From: Streptomyces sp. HSG2
GTDB lineage: Bacteria > Actinomycetota > Actinomycetes > Streptomycetales > Streptomycetaceae
DNA length: 64,000 bases
Assembly (NCBI RefSeq): GCF_016598575.1
Contig: NZ_CP066801.1
Location: forward strand, 124,001-188,000
Direction of reading: 5' to 3'
A program made the translations under genes and the position numbers. The number at the start of each line of letters is the position of its first letter. Within the stretch, counting starts at the first letter, position 1. Below are positions 41,163 through 64,000 of the stretch, piece by piece. Below the pieces are notes generated by a model. That model had not been told where the DNA came from. It saw only the letters and a list, made by a program, of their open reading frames with translations, and ran no database searches.

Positions 41163-41192
41163 AGCGGCCCCCGCCCTCGGGCGGGGGCCGCT
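41163..41192. terminator. Perfect GC hairpin between convergent ferredoxin and P450 genes
   Basis: A 14 bp perfect inverted repeat: AGCGGCCCCCGCCC at 41163-41176 pairs with 41179-41192 across a 2 nt spacer. It sits in the 69 bp gap between two convergent stop codons, so it should act in both directions. A short T-containing stretch (CTCTTCG) follows on the plus side. Confidence 0.85.
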
Positions 41193-41203
41193 CTTCGTGC
41201 GGG

Positions 41204-42388
41204 TCACCAGGTGACGGGGAACCTCGCCAGGCCGCCGGCCAGCCGGCCGCCGGGGTGGGACTCCAGTTCCGCCTCCGGCACCGCGAGGCGCAGCGAGGGC
41301 AGGCGGGAGAACAGCGCGGTGTAGGCGACGGCCAGGATGATGCGCACCAGCGGCGCGCCCGTGCAGTGCCGCATGCCGTGCCCGAACGTGAAGTGTGGGT
41401 TGGGCGTGCGGGTGACGTCGAAGCGGGACGGCTCCTCGAAGGCGCGGGCGTCGTGGTTGGCCAGCGAGAAGTCGAGCATCACCAGGTCGCCCTCGGCGAT
41501 GGTGACCCCGCCGATCTCGATGTCCTCGCTCGCGTACCGGGGCAGCACGGGGCTGCCGATCGTGGCGCGCATGACCTCGTCGACCGCCCGGACCATGACG
41601 TTCGGGTCGGCCATGGCGAGGGCGAGCTGGTCGGGGTTGCGCAGGAACAGCAGCACCCCGAAGTCGAGGTGGGAGGCGAGCCCGGACAGGCCGGTGAACA
41701 GCAGCGTGACCGCGTGCAGTCCGATCTCCTCGTCGGTGAGGCCGGAGTCGATGAAGCGGGAGATCACGTCGTCGCCGGGTTCGTCACGGCGTTTGGCGCC
41801 GAGCTCGGCGGCGTAGCCGAACAGGGCGTCCATGCCGGACTCGGCGTGCTGCCGGTCGGTGTCGCCGACGGTGTCCATCATGGCGAGCAGCCGCCGGCGG
41901 TCCTCGGCGGGGACGCCGACCATGTCGCACAGCGCCTGCTGGGAGTACTCCATCGAGTAGGACTCGTGCAGGTCCGCGGTCGGGCCGGCGGCGATGATCC
42001 CGTCGAGCGTGGCATGCGCGATCACCTCGACGCGGGAGCGGCGGTCGAGGACCTTCCGGGCGGCGAAGCTCTTGGTGTACAGGACGCGCTTGTTCTCGTG
42101 GGCGCGCCGCTCGGTCTCCACGTCGTCGCTGGTGACGAGCATGTCCAGCATCGGGTTGCGGAAGAACCGGGGCGCGTTCTGCGGATCCTTTCGCGAGCGG
42201 CCGAGGCGGTGGTCCTGCAGCAGCGCCTTGACCTCGGCGTGGCGGGTCACCAGCCACCCCTCGTCGCCGGCGGGCGTGAGGATGCGGCACACGGGGGCCT
42301 GTTCCTGCAGACGCAGGCGGATGTCGCTGAAGGCGAGGATCGAGGGCTGTTCGACCCCGATCAGGGGCGGTTGCTGCGCGGTGGACAT
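41204..42388 (-). CDS. nysL-like: Cytochrome P450 (AmphL/NysL type, late macrolide hydroxylase)
   Basis: A 394 aa bacterial P450 with heme Cys342 in FGHGMRHCTG and ExxR at 271-274. The I-helix reads FTGLSGLASH, so the usual acid-Thr pair that delivers protons to the iron-oxygen centre is missing, unlike in the other P450 here. Gene order (after the thioesterase-bearing PKS, facing the ferredoxin) matches AmphL/NysL, which hydroxylate C8 or C10 of the polyol, and PimD, an epoxidase, at the same locus. The terminal module pattern here is amphotericin-like, so a C8-type hydroxylation is the best guess, with epoxidation possible. ATG 42388 has GGAAGGA upstream, and the gene lies 49 bp after the PKS stop, probably in the same transcript. 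Confidence 0.9.
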   Translation of the reverse strand: MSTAQQPPLIGVEQPSILAFSDIRLRLQEQAPVCRILTPAGDEGWLVTRHAEVKALLQDHRLGRSRKDPQNAPRFFRNPMLDMLVTSDDVETERRAHENKRVLYTKSFAARKVLDRRSRVEVIAHATLDGIIAAGPTADLHESYSMEYSQQALCDMVGVPAEDRRRLLAMMDTVGDTDRQHAESGMDALFGYAAELGAKRRDEPGDDVISRFIDSGLTDEEIGLHAVTLLFTGLSGLASHLDFGVLLFLRNPDQLALAMADPNVMVRAVDEVMRATIGSPVLPRYASEDIEIGGVTIAEGDLVMLDFSLANHDARAFEEPSRFDVTRTPNPHFTFGHGMRHCTGAPLVRIILAVAYTALFSRLPSLRLAVPEAELESHPGGRLAGGLARFPVTW

Positions 42389-42437
42389 GGGTTCCTTCCG
42401 ACTGGTGGGAATGGCTGGGTCCCGCTGGTGGGGGTGG

Positions 42438-45400
42438 CTAGGGCCGGTCGGTGGCCAGGGTGGTGAGCCAGTCCTCGATCACGCCGGCGGTCAGGGCGGC
42501 GTCCTCCTTGACCATGGCCATGTGGTCGGTGGGCACGATGCGGATCTCGTCCGCGGGTACGGACACCTCCTGGCCGGTGGTCGTGAACTCCGTGCCGTCC
42601 ACCTCCCGGCCGCACCGCACGAGCAGCTTCGGCACGGTGGGGTGCAGGCCGGTGTCGGTGATGCGGACGAACCAGTGGGCCATCGCCGACAGGCGCGCAC
42701 TGTTCAGGTTCACCGCGGGCGAGTCCATGGTGGTGAAGTAGTTGGTGGTGACCGAGTCGAAGTCGAGGCCCTCGTTGGTGTCGTAGTTGAGGCTGAGCGT
42801 GTCGAGCATGATCACGGCTTCGGGGGCGATGCCCCACGTCTCCTCCAGCACGGCCGCGGCGAGGTAGGCCAGGGTGCCGCCGGAGGAGTGCCCGACCAGG
42901 CAGAACGGTTCACCGTCGCTGGCGTGCAGCACGCTCTCGGCGACCCAGCGCACGGCGGCCGCGGTGTCCCTGGGCAGCGGTTCGCCCGGCTCGAAGCCGA
43001 TCAGCGGCAGCGCCGACACCTGCCGTTTGCCGCGCAGGTGCGCCGCGAGGCGGGCGTACATGTGGACGCCGGCGGTCGCGCCGGGCGCGCTGATGCAGAT
43101 CAGCTTGGGCAGCGCCGGGCCATGGGCGAGGGTCACCGCCGTGGGCAGGTCTTCCAGTTCGGCCGGGGTCTCGAACATCGGGCGCAGGTTCGCCACGGCC
43201 TTGAGCAGGCTCAGGCCCTGCAGCACCTTGCCGGTCGACACCGACTCCATGAACAGCCCGAACACGGTGTCGGACGGGTCGACGGCCGCGCCGGTACCGG
43301 CGGAGGCCGCGGCCGGGCCATGGAGCGTGCCGAGGTCGGCGAGCAGGGTCCGGGCGAGGTTCGCCGGGGTCTTGTTGTCGAAGACGATGGAGCCCGCCAG
43401 CTTGCGTCCGCCCAGCAGTTCGCCCAGCTGGTTGCGGAGTTCGACGGCGATGAGCGAGTCGAAGCCCAGCTCCAGGAAGTCCTTCTCCGGGTCGACGGCG
43501 CTCGGATCAGGGTGGCCGAGCAGCGCCGCCGAGGTGCCCACGACAAGGTCGCGGAGCATGGTCTCGCGGGCCTCGGGGCCGGCACCGCGCAGCCGGTCCA
43601 GGACGGTGACCGCGGCCTTCTCGGCGGGCACCGCGGCGGGCGCGTCGGTGAGGAGGCCGCGCAGCAGCGGGGCGACGGGGCCGTGGGCCCGCTGGCCGGC
43701 CGGGTTGACGTACATCGGCACGAGCAGTGCCTCGTCGCGGGCGAGCGCCGCGTCGAACAGGGCGAGGCCCTGCTCCGCCGCGAGGGGCGGCATCCCGGAG
43801 CGCGCGATGCGGTCCATGGCGGCCTCGCTCAGCGCGCTCGTCATACCGCTGTCCTGCGCCCAGGGACCCCACGCCAGCGACACGGCGGGCAGACCCTCGG
43901 CCCGGCGACGGACGGCGAGGGCGTCCAGGTAGGCGTTGGCGGCGGCGTAGTTGCCCTGCCCGGCGGCGCCCATGACGTTCGCGACCGACGAGTACAGCGC
44001 GAACACCGCGAGGTCCAGGCCCCGGGTGGCCCGGTGCAGATGCCAGGCACCGTCGGCCTTGGGGCGCAGCACCGCGTCGAGGCGTGCCGGGGTGAGGGTG
44101 TCGACGAGGCCGTCGTCCAGCACGCCGGCGGTGTGCACGACACCGGTCAGCGGGTGGGCGGCGGGCACGGCGGCGAACAGTTCCGCGACGCCCTCCTCGG
44201 TGGAGACGTCGGCGGCGACGATGGTGACCGAGGCGCCCCGCGCCTCGAGTTCGGCGCGCAGTTCGCCCGCGCCGGGCGCGTCGGGGCCGCGGCGGCCGGC
44301 GAGCAGCAGGTGCCGTATGCCGTGGCGGGCGACGAGGTGGCGGGCGAGTGCGGCACCCAGGCCGCCGGTGCCGCCGGTGATCAGGACCGTGCCCTCGGGG
44401 TTCCAGGCGGGGGTGGACGGCGTGGTGGTGGGCGGTTCGGCGAGGCGGGCGACCTTGACGACGCCGTCGCGGACCAGCGCCTGGGGCTCGTCCCACGACA
44501 CCAGCCGTACGACCGTGGCGATCGACACGTCCGACGCGTCGAGGTCGACCAGGGTGAACCGGCCGGGGTGCTCCGCCTGTGCGGTGCGCACCAGGCCCCA
44601 CGCCGCGGCGGCGGCCAGGTCCTCGCCGGTTGCCGCGCCCCGGCTGACGAACACCACGCGGGCGCTCTCGTACCCAAGGCTCTCCTGAAGCACCGTCAGG
44701 ACCCGGGTCGTCGTGTCCCGCACGCTGCCGGGCGTCTCGTCACCTGACACCGACACGACGAACACGTCCGGCGCGGCGGCCTGGCCCGCGGCGTCGGCCA
44801 GGGTCTCGCCGTAGCCGGTGACGGTCTGGCCCGCGCTGTAGAGGACGTGGGCCACATCGAACTCGTCGGTGCCGACCACGGCCCAGCGGGCAGTGGCCAC
44901 GGGCACCCCGTCCAGCGGGGCGGTGACCCAGTCGACCTTGTGGAGCGCGGGTCGGTGGGCCTGCTGCGGTCCGGCGTACGGGCCGCCCGGCGCCATGGTG
45001 GACTGCGGCCAGAACCGGTGCCGGTCGAACGGGTAGGTGGGCAGGTCGACCCGGCGGCCACCGGCGTAGAACGAAGACCAGTCGACCTTCGCGCCGGCCG
45101 TGTGGAGCCGAGCGAGCGCGGTGACGAGGGCGGTCTCCTCGGGCCGGTCCCGGCGCAGCAGGGGCACACAGCCGTCGACGAGTGCGGAGAGCACGCCGAC
45201 GGGGCCGACCTCGACGAAGGTGGCGTCGCCGATCGCGGCGACGTGGTCGGCGAACCGCACCGCGTCCCGTACGTGCCGCACCCAGTACTCGGGCGAGGTG
45301 ACGTCGCCGGTCGTGGCGATGGGCAGACGCGGCGTGTGGAAGGCGAGGTCCTTGAGGGAGTTGCGGAACTCGTCGAGCATCGGCTCCATCAACGGCGAGT

Positions 45401-47606
45401 GGAAGGCGTGGCTGACGCGCAGCCGCTTGTGCTCCCAGCGGTCGGCGATCCGCAGGACCTCGCTCTCGTCGCCGGCGATCACGACGGAGTCGGGGCCGTT
45501 GACGGCGGCGACGGAGACGTTCGCGGTGAGGTGCGGGAGGACGTCGGCCTCGGTGGCCGTGACCGACACCATGGCACCGCCGGCGGGCAGCGCCTGCATC
45601 AGGCGGGCTCGGGCGGTGACCAGCGTCGCCGCGTCCTTCAATGTGAGGACTCCGGCTACGTGCGCGGCGGCGATCTCGCCGATCGAGTGCCCGGCGAGGT
45701 GGTCGGGCTTGACGCCGTAGGACTCCAGCAGGCGGTAGAGGGCGACTTCGAGGGCGAAGAGTGCGGGCTGGGTGTTGCCGGTGCGGTTCAGGGCCTCCTC
45801 GTCGTCGCCCCAGATCACGTCGCGCAGCCCGGCGTCCAGGAGCGCGAGCACCTCGTCGAGGGCGGTGCGGAACACCCGGAAGCGGTCGTACAACTCGCGT
45901 CCCATGCCCAGGCGTTGGGCACCCTGGCCGGAGAACAGCACGGCGAGCGGGCGGCGGGTGACCGTGCCCCGGGCGAGGACGTCGCCGTCGAGGAGTACGG
46001 CTCGGTGCTCGAAGGAGGTGGAGCGGGTGGTCAGCAGGGAGTACCCGATATCGACAGCGCCGACGGGGTCGCCGGAAAGCTGTTGCGCCTGCTCCACACG
46101 TGAGTTCAGGGCGGTGTCGGACTTGGCGGAGACCAGCCACGGGACCGGGGAGGGGACCGCAGAGGCGGCCGGGCGCTCACCGGCCGCGAACGCTTCCTCA
46201 GCCGGCCCCACCTCAGCCGATGCCTCCTCAGCCGATGCTTCCTCGACCGGCGCCTCCTGGATGATCACGTGCGCGTTGGTGCCGCTGACGCCGAACGACG
46301 ACACACCGGCCCGGCGCGGCTTCTCCGTGGGCGGCCACGGCACGGCGGAGGTGAGCAGTTCGACGTTCCCGGCCGTCCAGTCGACTTGCGAGGTCGGCTC
46401 GGTGACATGCAGGGTGGGCGGCAGTTCGCAGTGGCGCAGCGCCATCACCGTCTTGATCACCCCGGCGACGCCGGCGGCGGCCTGGGTGTGACCGATGTTC
46501 GACTTGATCGCGCCCAGCCGCAGCGGCGGCTCACGGTCCTGTCCGTAGGCGGTGATCAGCGCCTGTGCCTCGATGGGGTCGCCGAGTGTCGTGCCGGTGC
46601 CGTGCGCCTCGACTGCGTCCACGTCGGACGGGGTGAGGCCGCCGGAGGCGAGCGCGGCGCGGATCACCTCGCGCTGGGCGGGGCCGTTGGGCGCGGACAG
46701 CCCGTTGGAGGCGCCGTCCTGGTTGACGGCGCTGCCCGCGACCACGGCGAGCACGGGGTGGCCGTTGCGGCGGGCGTCGGACAGCTTCTCGACGAGCAGC
46801 ACGCCGATGCCCTCGGACCAGCCGGTGCCGTCGGCGTCGTCGGAGAACGCCTTGCAGCGGCCGTCGGCCGCGAGGCCGCCCTGGCGGGTGAACCCGGCGA
46901 AGTTCGACGCCGTCGTCATGACGGTGACGCCGCCTGCGAGGGCGAGGGAGCACTCGCCACCCCGCAGCGCCTGCGCCGCCAAGTGCAGGGCGACCAGCGA
47001 GGAGGAGCAGGCGGTGTCGAGGGTGAGCGATGGGCCTTCCAGGCCGAGCGTGTAGGAGACCCGGCCGGAGATCACGCTGGCCGCCGTGCCCATGCCGGCG
47101 TGGCCCTCGATGTCCTCCCGCGAGGCGATCAGCACATGGCCGTAGTCCTGGCCGTTGGTGCCGACGAACACGCCGGTCCGGCTGCCGCGCAGCGTCACCG
47201 GGTCGATCCCGGCGCGTTCGATCGCCTCCCACGAGGTCTGCAGCAGCAGCCGCTGCTGCGGGTCCATGGCCAGCGCCTCACGCGGGGAGATGCCGAAAAA
47301 GCCGGGGTCGAACTCGGCCGCGTCGTACAGGAATCCGCCCTGCAGAGTGGCGCTGTCGCCGCCGGCGAGCGTGCCCAGGTCCCAGCCCCGGTCGGTGGGG
47401 AAGCCGGAGACGGCGTCCCGGCCCGAGGACACCAGGTCCCACAGGTCCTCGGGCGAGCGGACGTCGCCGGGGAACCGGCAGGCGATGCCGACGATCGCCA
47501 CCGGTTCGTGCCGGTCGTTCTCCGCCTTCTCCAGCCGCTGCCGGGTCTGGTGCAGGTCGGCGGTGACCCACTTCAGGTACTCCACGAGCTTCTCGTCGTT
47601 CGGCAT
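42438..47606 (-). CDS. Terminal PKS with thioesterase (AmphK/NysK type)
   Basis: A 1,722 aa single-module PKS that adds the last malonyl unit and releases the chain as a macrolactone. The N-terminus ([20 protein letters not shown]) is a coiled-coil docking domain, then KS-AT-KR-ACP-TE. The thioesterase (about 43130-42440) has GHSSGG near 42890 with its nucleophilic Ser, a candidate Asp in [11 protein letters not shown], and the His in PTDHMAMV. It starts 18 bp after the stop of the preceding giant PKS, whose tail [16 protein letters not shown] is the matching docking partner, with AGGAAGG as ribosome site. The KS-AT linker carries a small repeat ([11 protein letters not shown], about 46200-46255). 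Confidence 0.96.
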   Translation of the reverse strand: MPNDEKLVEYLKWVTADLHQTRQRLEKAENDRHEPVAIVGIACRFPGDVRSPEDLWDLVSSGRDAVSGFPTDRGWDLGTLAGGDSATLQGGFLYDAAEFDPGFFGISPREALAMDPQQRLLLQTSWEAIERAGIDPVTLRGSRTGVFVGTNGQDYGHVLIASREDIEGHAGMGTAASVISGRVSYTLGLEGPSLTLDTACSSSLVALHLAAQALRGGECSLALAGGVTVMTTASNFAGFTRQGGLAADGRCKAFSDDADGTGWSEGIGVLLVEKLSDARRNGHPVLAVVAGSAVNQDGASNGLSAPNGPAQREVIRAALASGGLTPSDVDAVEAHGTGTTLGDPIEAQALITAYGQDREPPLRLGAIKSNIGHTQAAAGVAGVIKTVMALRHCELPPTLHVTEPTSQVDWTAGNVELLTSAVPWPPTEKPRRAGVSSFGVSGTNAHVIIQEAPVEEASAEEASAEVGPAEEAFAAGERPAASAVPSPVPWLVSAKSDTALNSRVEQAQQLSGDPVGAVDIGYSLLTTRSTSFEHRAVLLDGDVLARGTVTRRPLAVLFSGQGAQRLGMGRELYDRFRVFRTALDEVLALLDAGLRDVIWGDDEEALNRTGNTQPALFALEVALYRLLESYGVKPDHLAGHSIGEIAAAHVAGVLTLKDAATLVTARARLMQALPAGGAMVSVTATEADVLPHLTANVSVAAVNGPDSVVIAGDESEVLRIADRWEHKRLRVSHAFHSPLMEPMLDEFRNSLKDLAFHTPRLPIATTGDVTSPEYWVRHVRDAVRFADHVAAIGDATFVEVGPVGVLSALVDGCVPLLRRDRPEETALVTALARLHTAGAKVDWSSFYAGGRRVDLPTYPFDRHRFWPQSTMAPGGPYAGPQQAHRPALHKVDWVTAPLDGVPVATARWAVVGTDEFDVAHVLYSAGQTVTGYGETLADAAGQAAAPDVFVVSVSGDETPGSVRDTTTRVLTVLQESLGYESARVVFVSRGAATGEDLAAAAAWGLVRTAQAEHPGRFTLVDLDASDVSIATVVRLVSWDEPQALVRDGVVKVARLAEPPTTTPSTPAWNPEGTVLITGGTGGLGAALARHLVARHGIRHLLLAGRRGPDAPGAGELRAELEARGASVTIVAADVSTEEGVAELFAAVPAAHPLTGVVHTAGVLDDGLVDTLTPARLDAVLRPKADGAWHLHRATRGLDLAVFALYSSVANVMGAAGQGNYAAANAYLDALAVRRRAEGLPAVSLAWGPWAQDSGMTSALSEAAMDRIARSGMPPLAAEQGLALFDAALARDEALLVPMYVNPAGQRAHGPVAPLLRGLLTDAPAAVPAEKAAVTVLDRLRGAGPEARETMLRDLVVGTSAALLGHPDPSAVDPEKDFLELGFDSLIAVELRNQLGELLGGRKLAGSIVFDNKTPANLARTLLADLGTLHGPAAASAGTGAAVDPSDTVFGLFMESVSTGKVLQGLSLLKAVANLRPMFETPAELEDLPTAVTLAHGPALPKLICISAPGATAGVHMYARLAAHLRGKRQVSALPLIGFEPGEPLPRDTAAAVRWVAESVLHASDGEPFCLVGHSSGGTLAYLAAAVLEETWGIAPEAVIMLDTLSLNYDTNEGLDFDSVTTNYFTTMDSPAVNLNSARLSAMAHWFVRITDTGLHPTVPKLLVRCGREVDGTEFTTTGQEVSVPADEIRIVPTDHMAMVKEDAALTAGVIEDWLTTLATDRP
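43340..47505 (-). other. Last PKS module: KS-AT(malonyl)-KR(B-type)-ACP
   Basis: KS about 47500-46250 with Cys at 47007-47009. AT about 45950-45030 with GHSIGE near 45690 and HAFHS near 45405 (malonyl). No DH. KR about 44400-43860 has [11 protein letters not shown] (B-type) and the Tyr in [12 protein letters not shown] about 43560-43340 with GFDSL near 43460. It should produce the C3 hydroxyl of the lactone. Confidence 0.9.
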
Positions 47607-47624
47607 CGCCGCAAACCTTCCTGG

Positions 47625-64000
<16,376 letters not shown>

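Overview
The window is high-GC actinomycete DNA, almost certainly from Streptomyces or a close relative. It carries part of a very large modular type I polyketide synthase (PKS) cluster for a glycosylated polyene/polyol macrolide. About 53 kb of the 64 kb encodes PKS protein, all on the minus strand. Both edges cut through PKS genes, so the middle of the assembly line lies outside the window. No RNA genes, CRISPR array or insertion sequence were found.

Layout. (1) 1-23200, minus: a PKS with five modules, open at the left edge. (2) 23252-31114, minus: the starter PKS, with a CoA-ligase loading domain, a dead ketoreductase (KR), a loading ACP and extension module 1. (3) 31378-34125, plus: a chorismatase (FkbO/Hyg5 family) and a group A flavin monooxygenase, inferred to supply and modify the starter acid. 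(4) 34132-36894, minus: a LuxR-type LAL regulator, divergent from (5) 37266-41134, plus: glycosyltransferase, sugar aminotransferase, cytochrome P450 and [3Fe-4S] ferredoxin in tight translational coupling. (6) A strong hairpin at 41163-41192 separates this operon from (7) a second P450 (41204-42388), the last PKS with its thioesterase (42438-47606) and a giant PKS open at the right edge (47625-64000), all minus.

How it fits together. The right half follows the gene order and reductive pattern I remember for nystatin/amphotericin clusters: J-type PKS, K-type PKS with thioesterase, P450 L, ferredoxin M, P450 N, DII aminotransferase, DI glycosyltransferase. That predicts a polyol lactone end carrying a mycosamine-like amino sugar and a methyl branch oxidised to carboxylate. 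The left half differs from those clusters. Instead of an acetate-type loading module it has an acid-CoA-ligase loading module next to a chorismatase, so the chain should start on a chorismate-derived ring acid (3-hydroxybenzoate or a dihydroxycyclohexene carboxylate). Modules 1-6 predict ring-CH(OH)-CH2, a triene ending in a methyl-branched double bond, then a CH(OH)-CH(R)-CH(OH) segment. R is set by an unusual VASH-type acyltransferase.

Genes not seen and presumably outside: the middle PKSs, GDP-mannose 4,6-dehydratase, transporters, a discrete type II thioesterase and further regulators. Domain edges are approximate and read by eye; module numbers 1-6 assume the starter PKS hands over to the adjacent downstream PKS.
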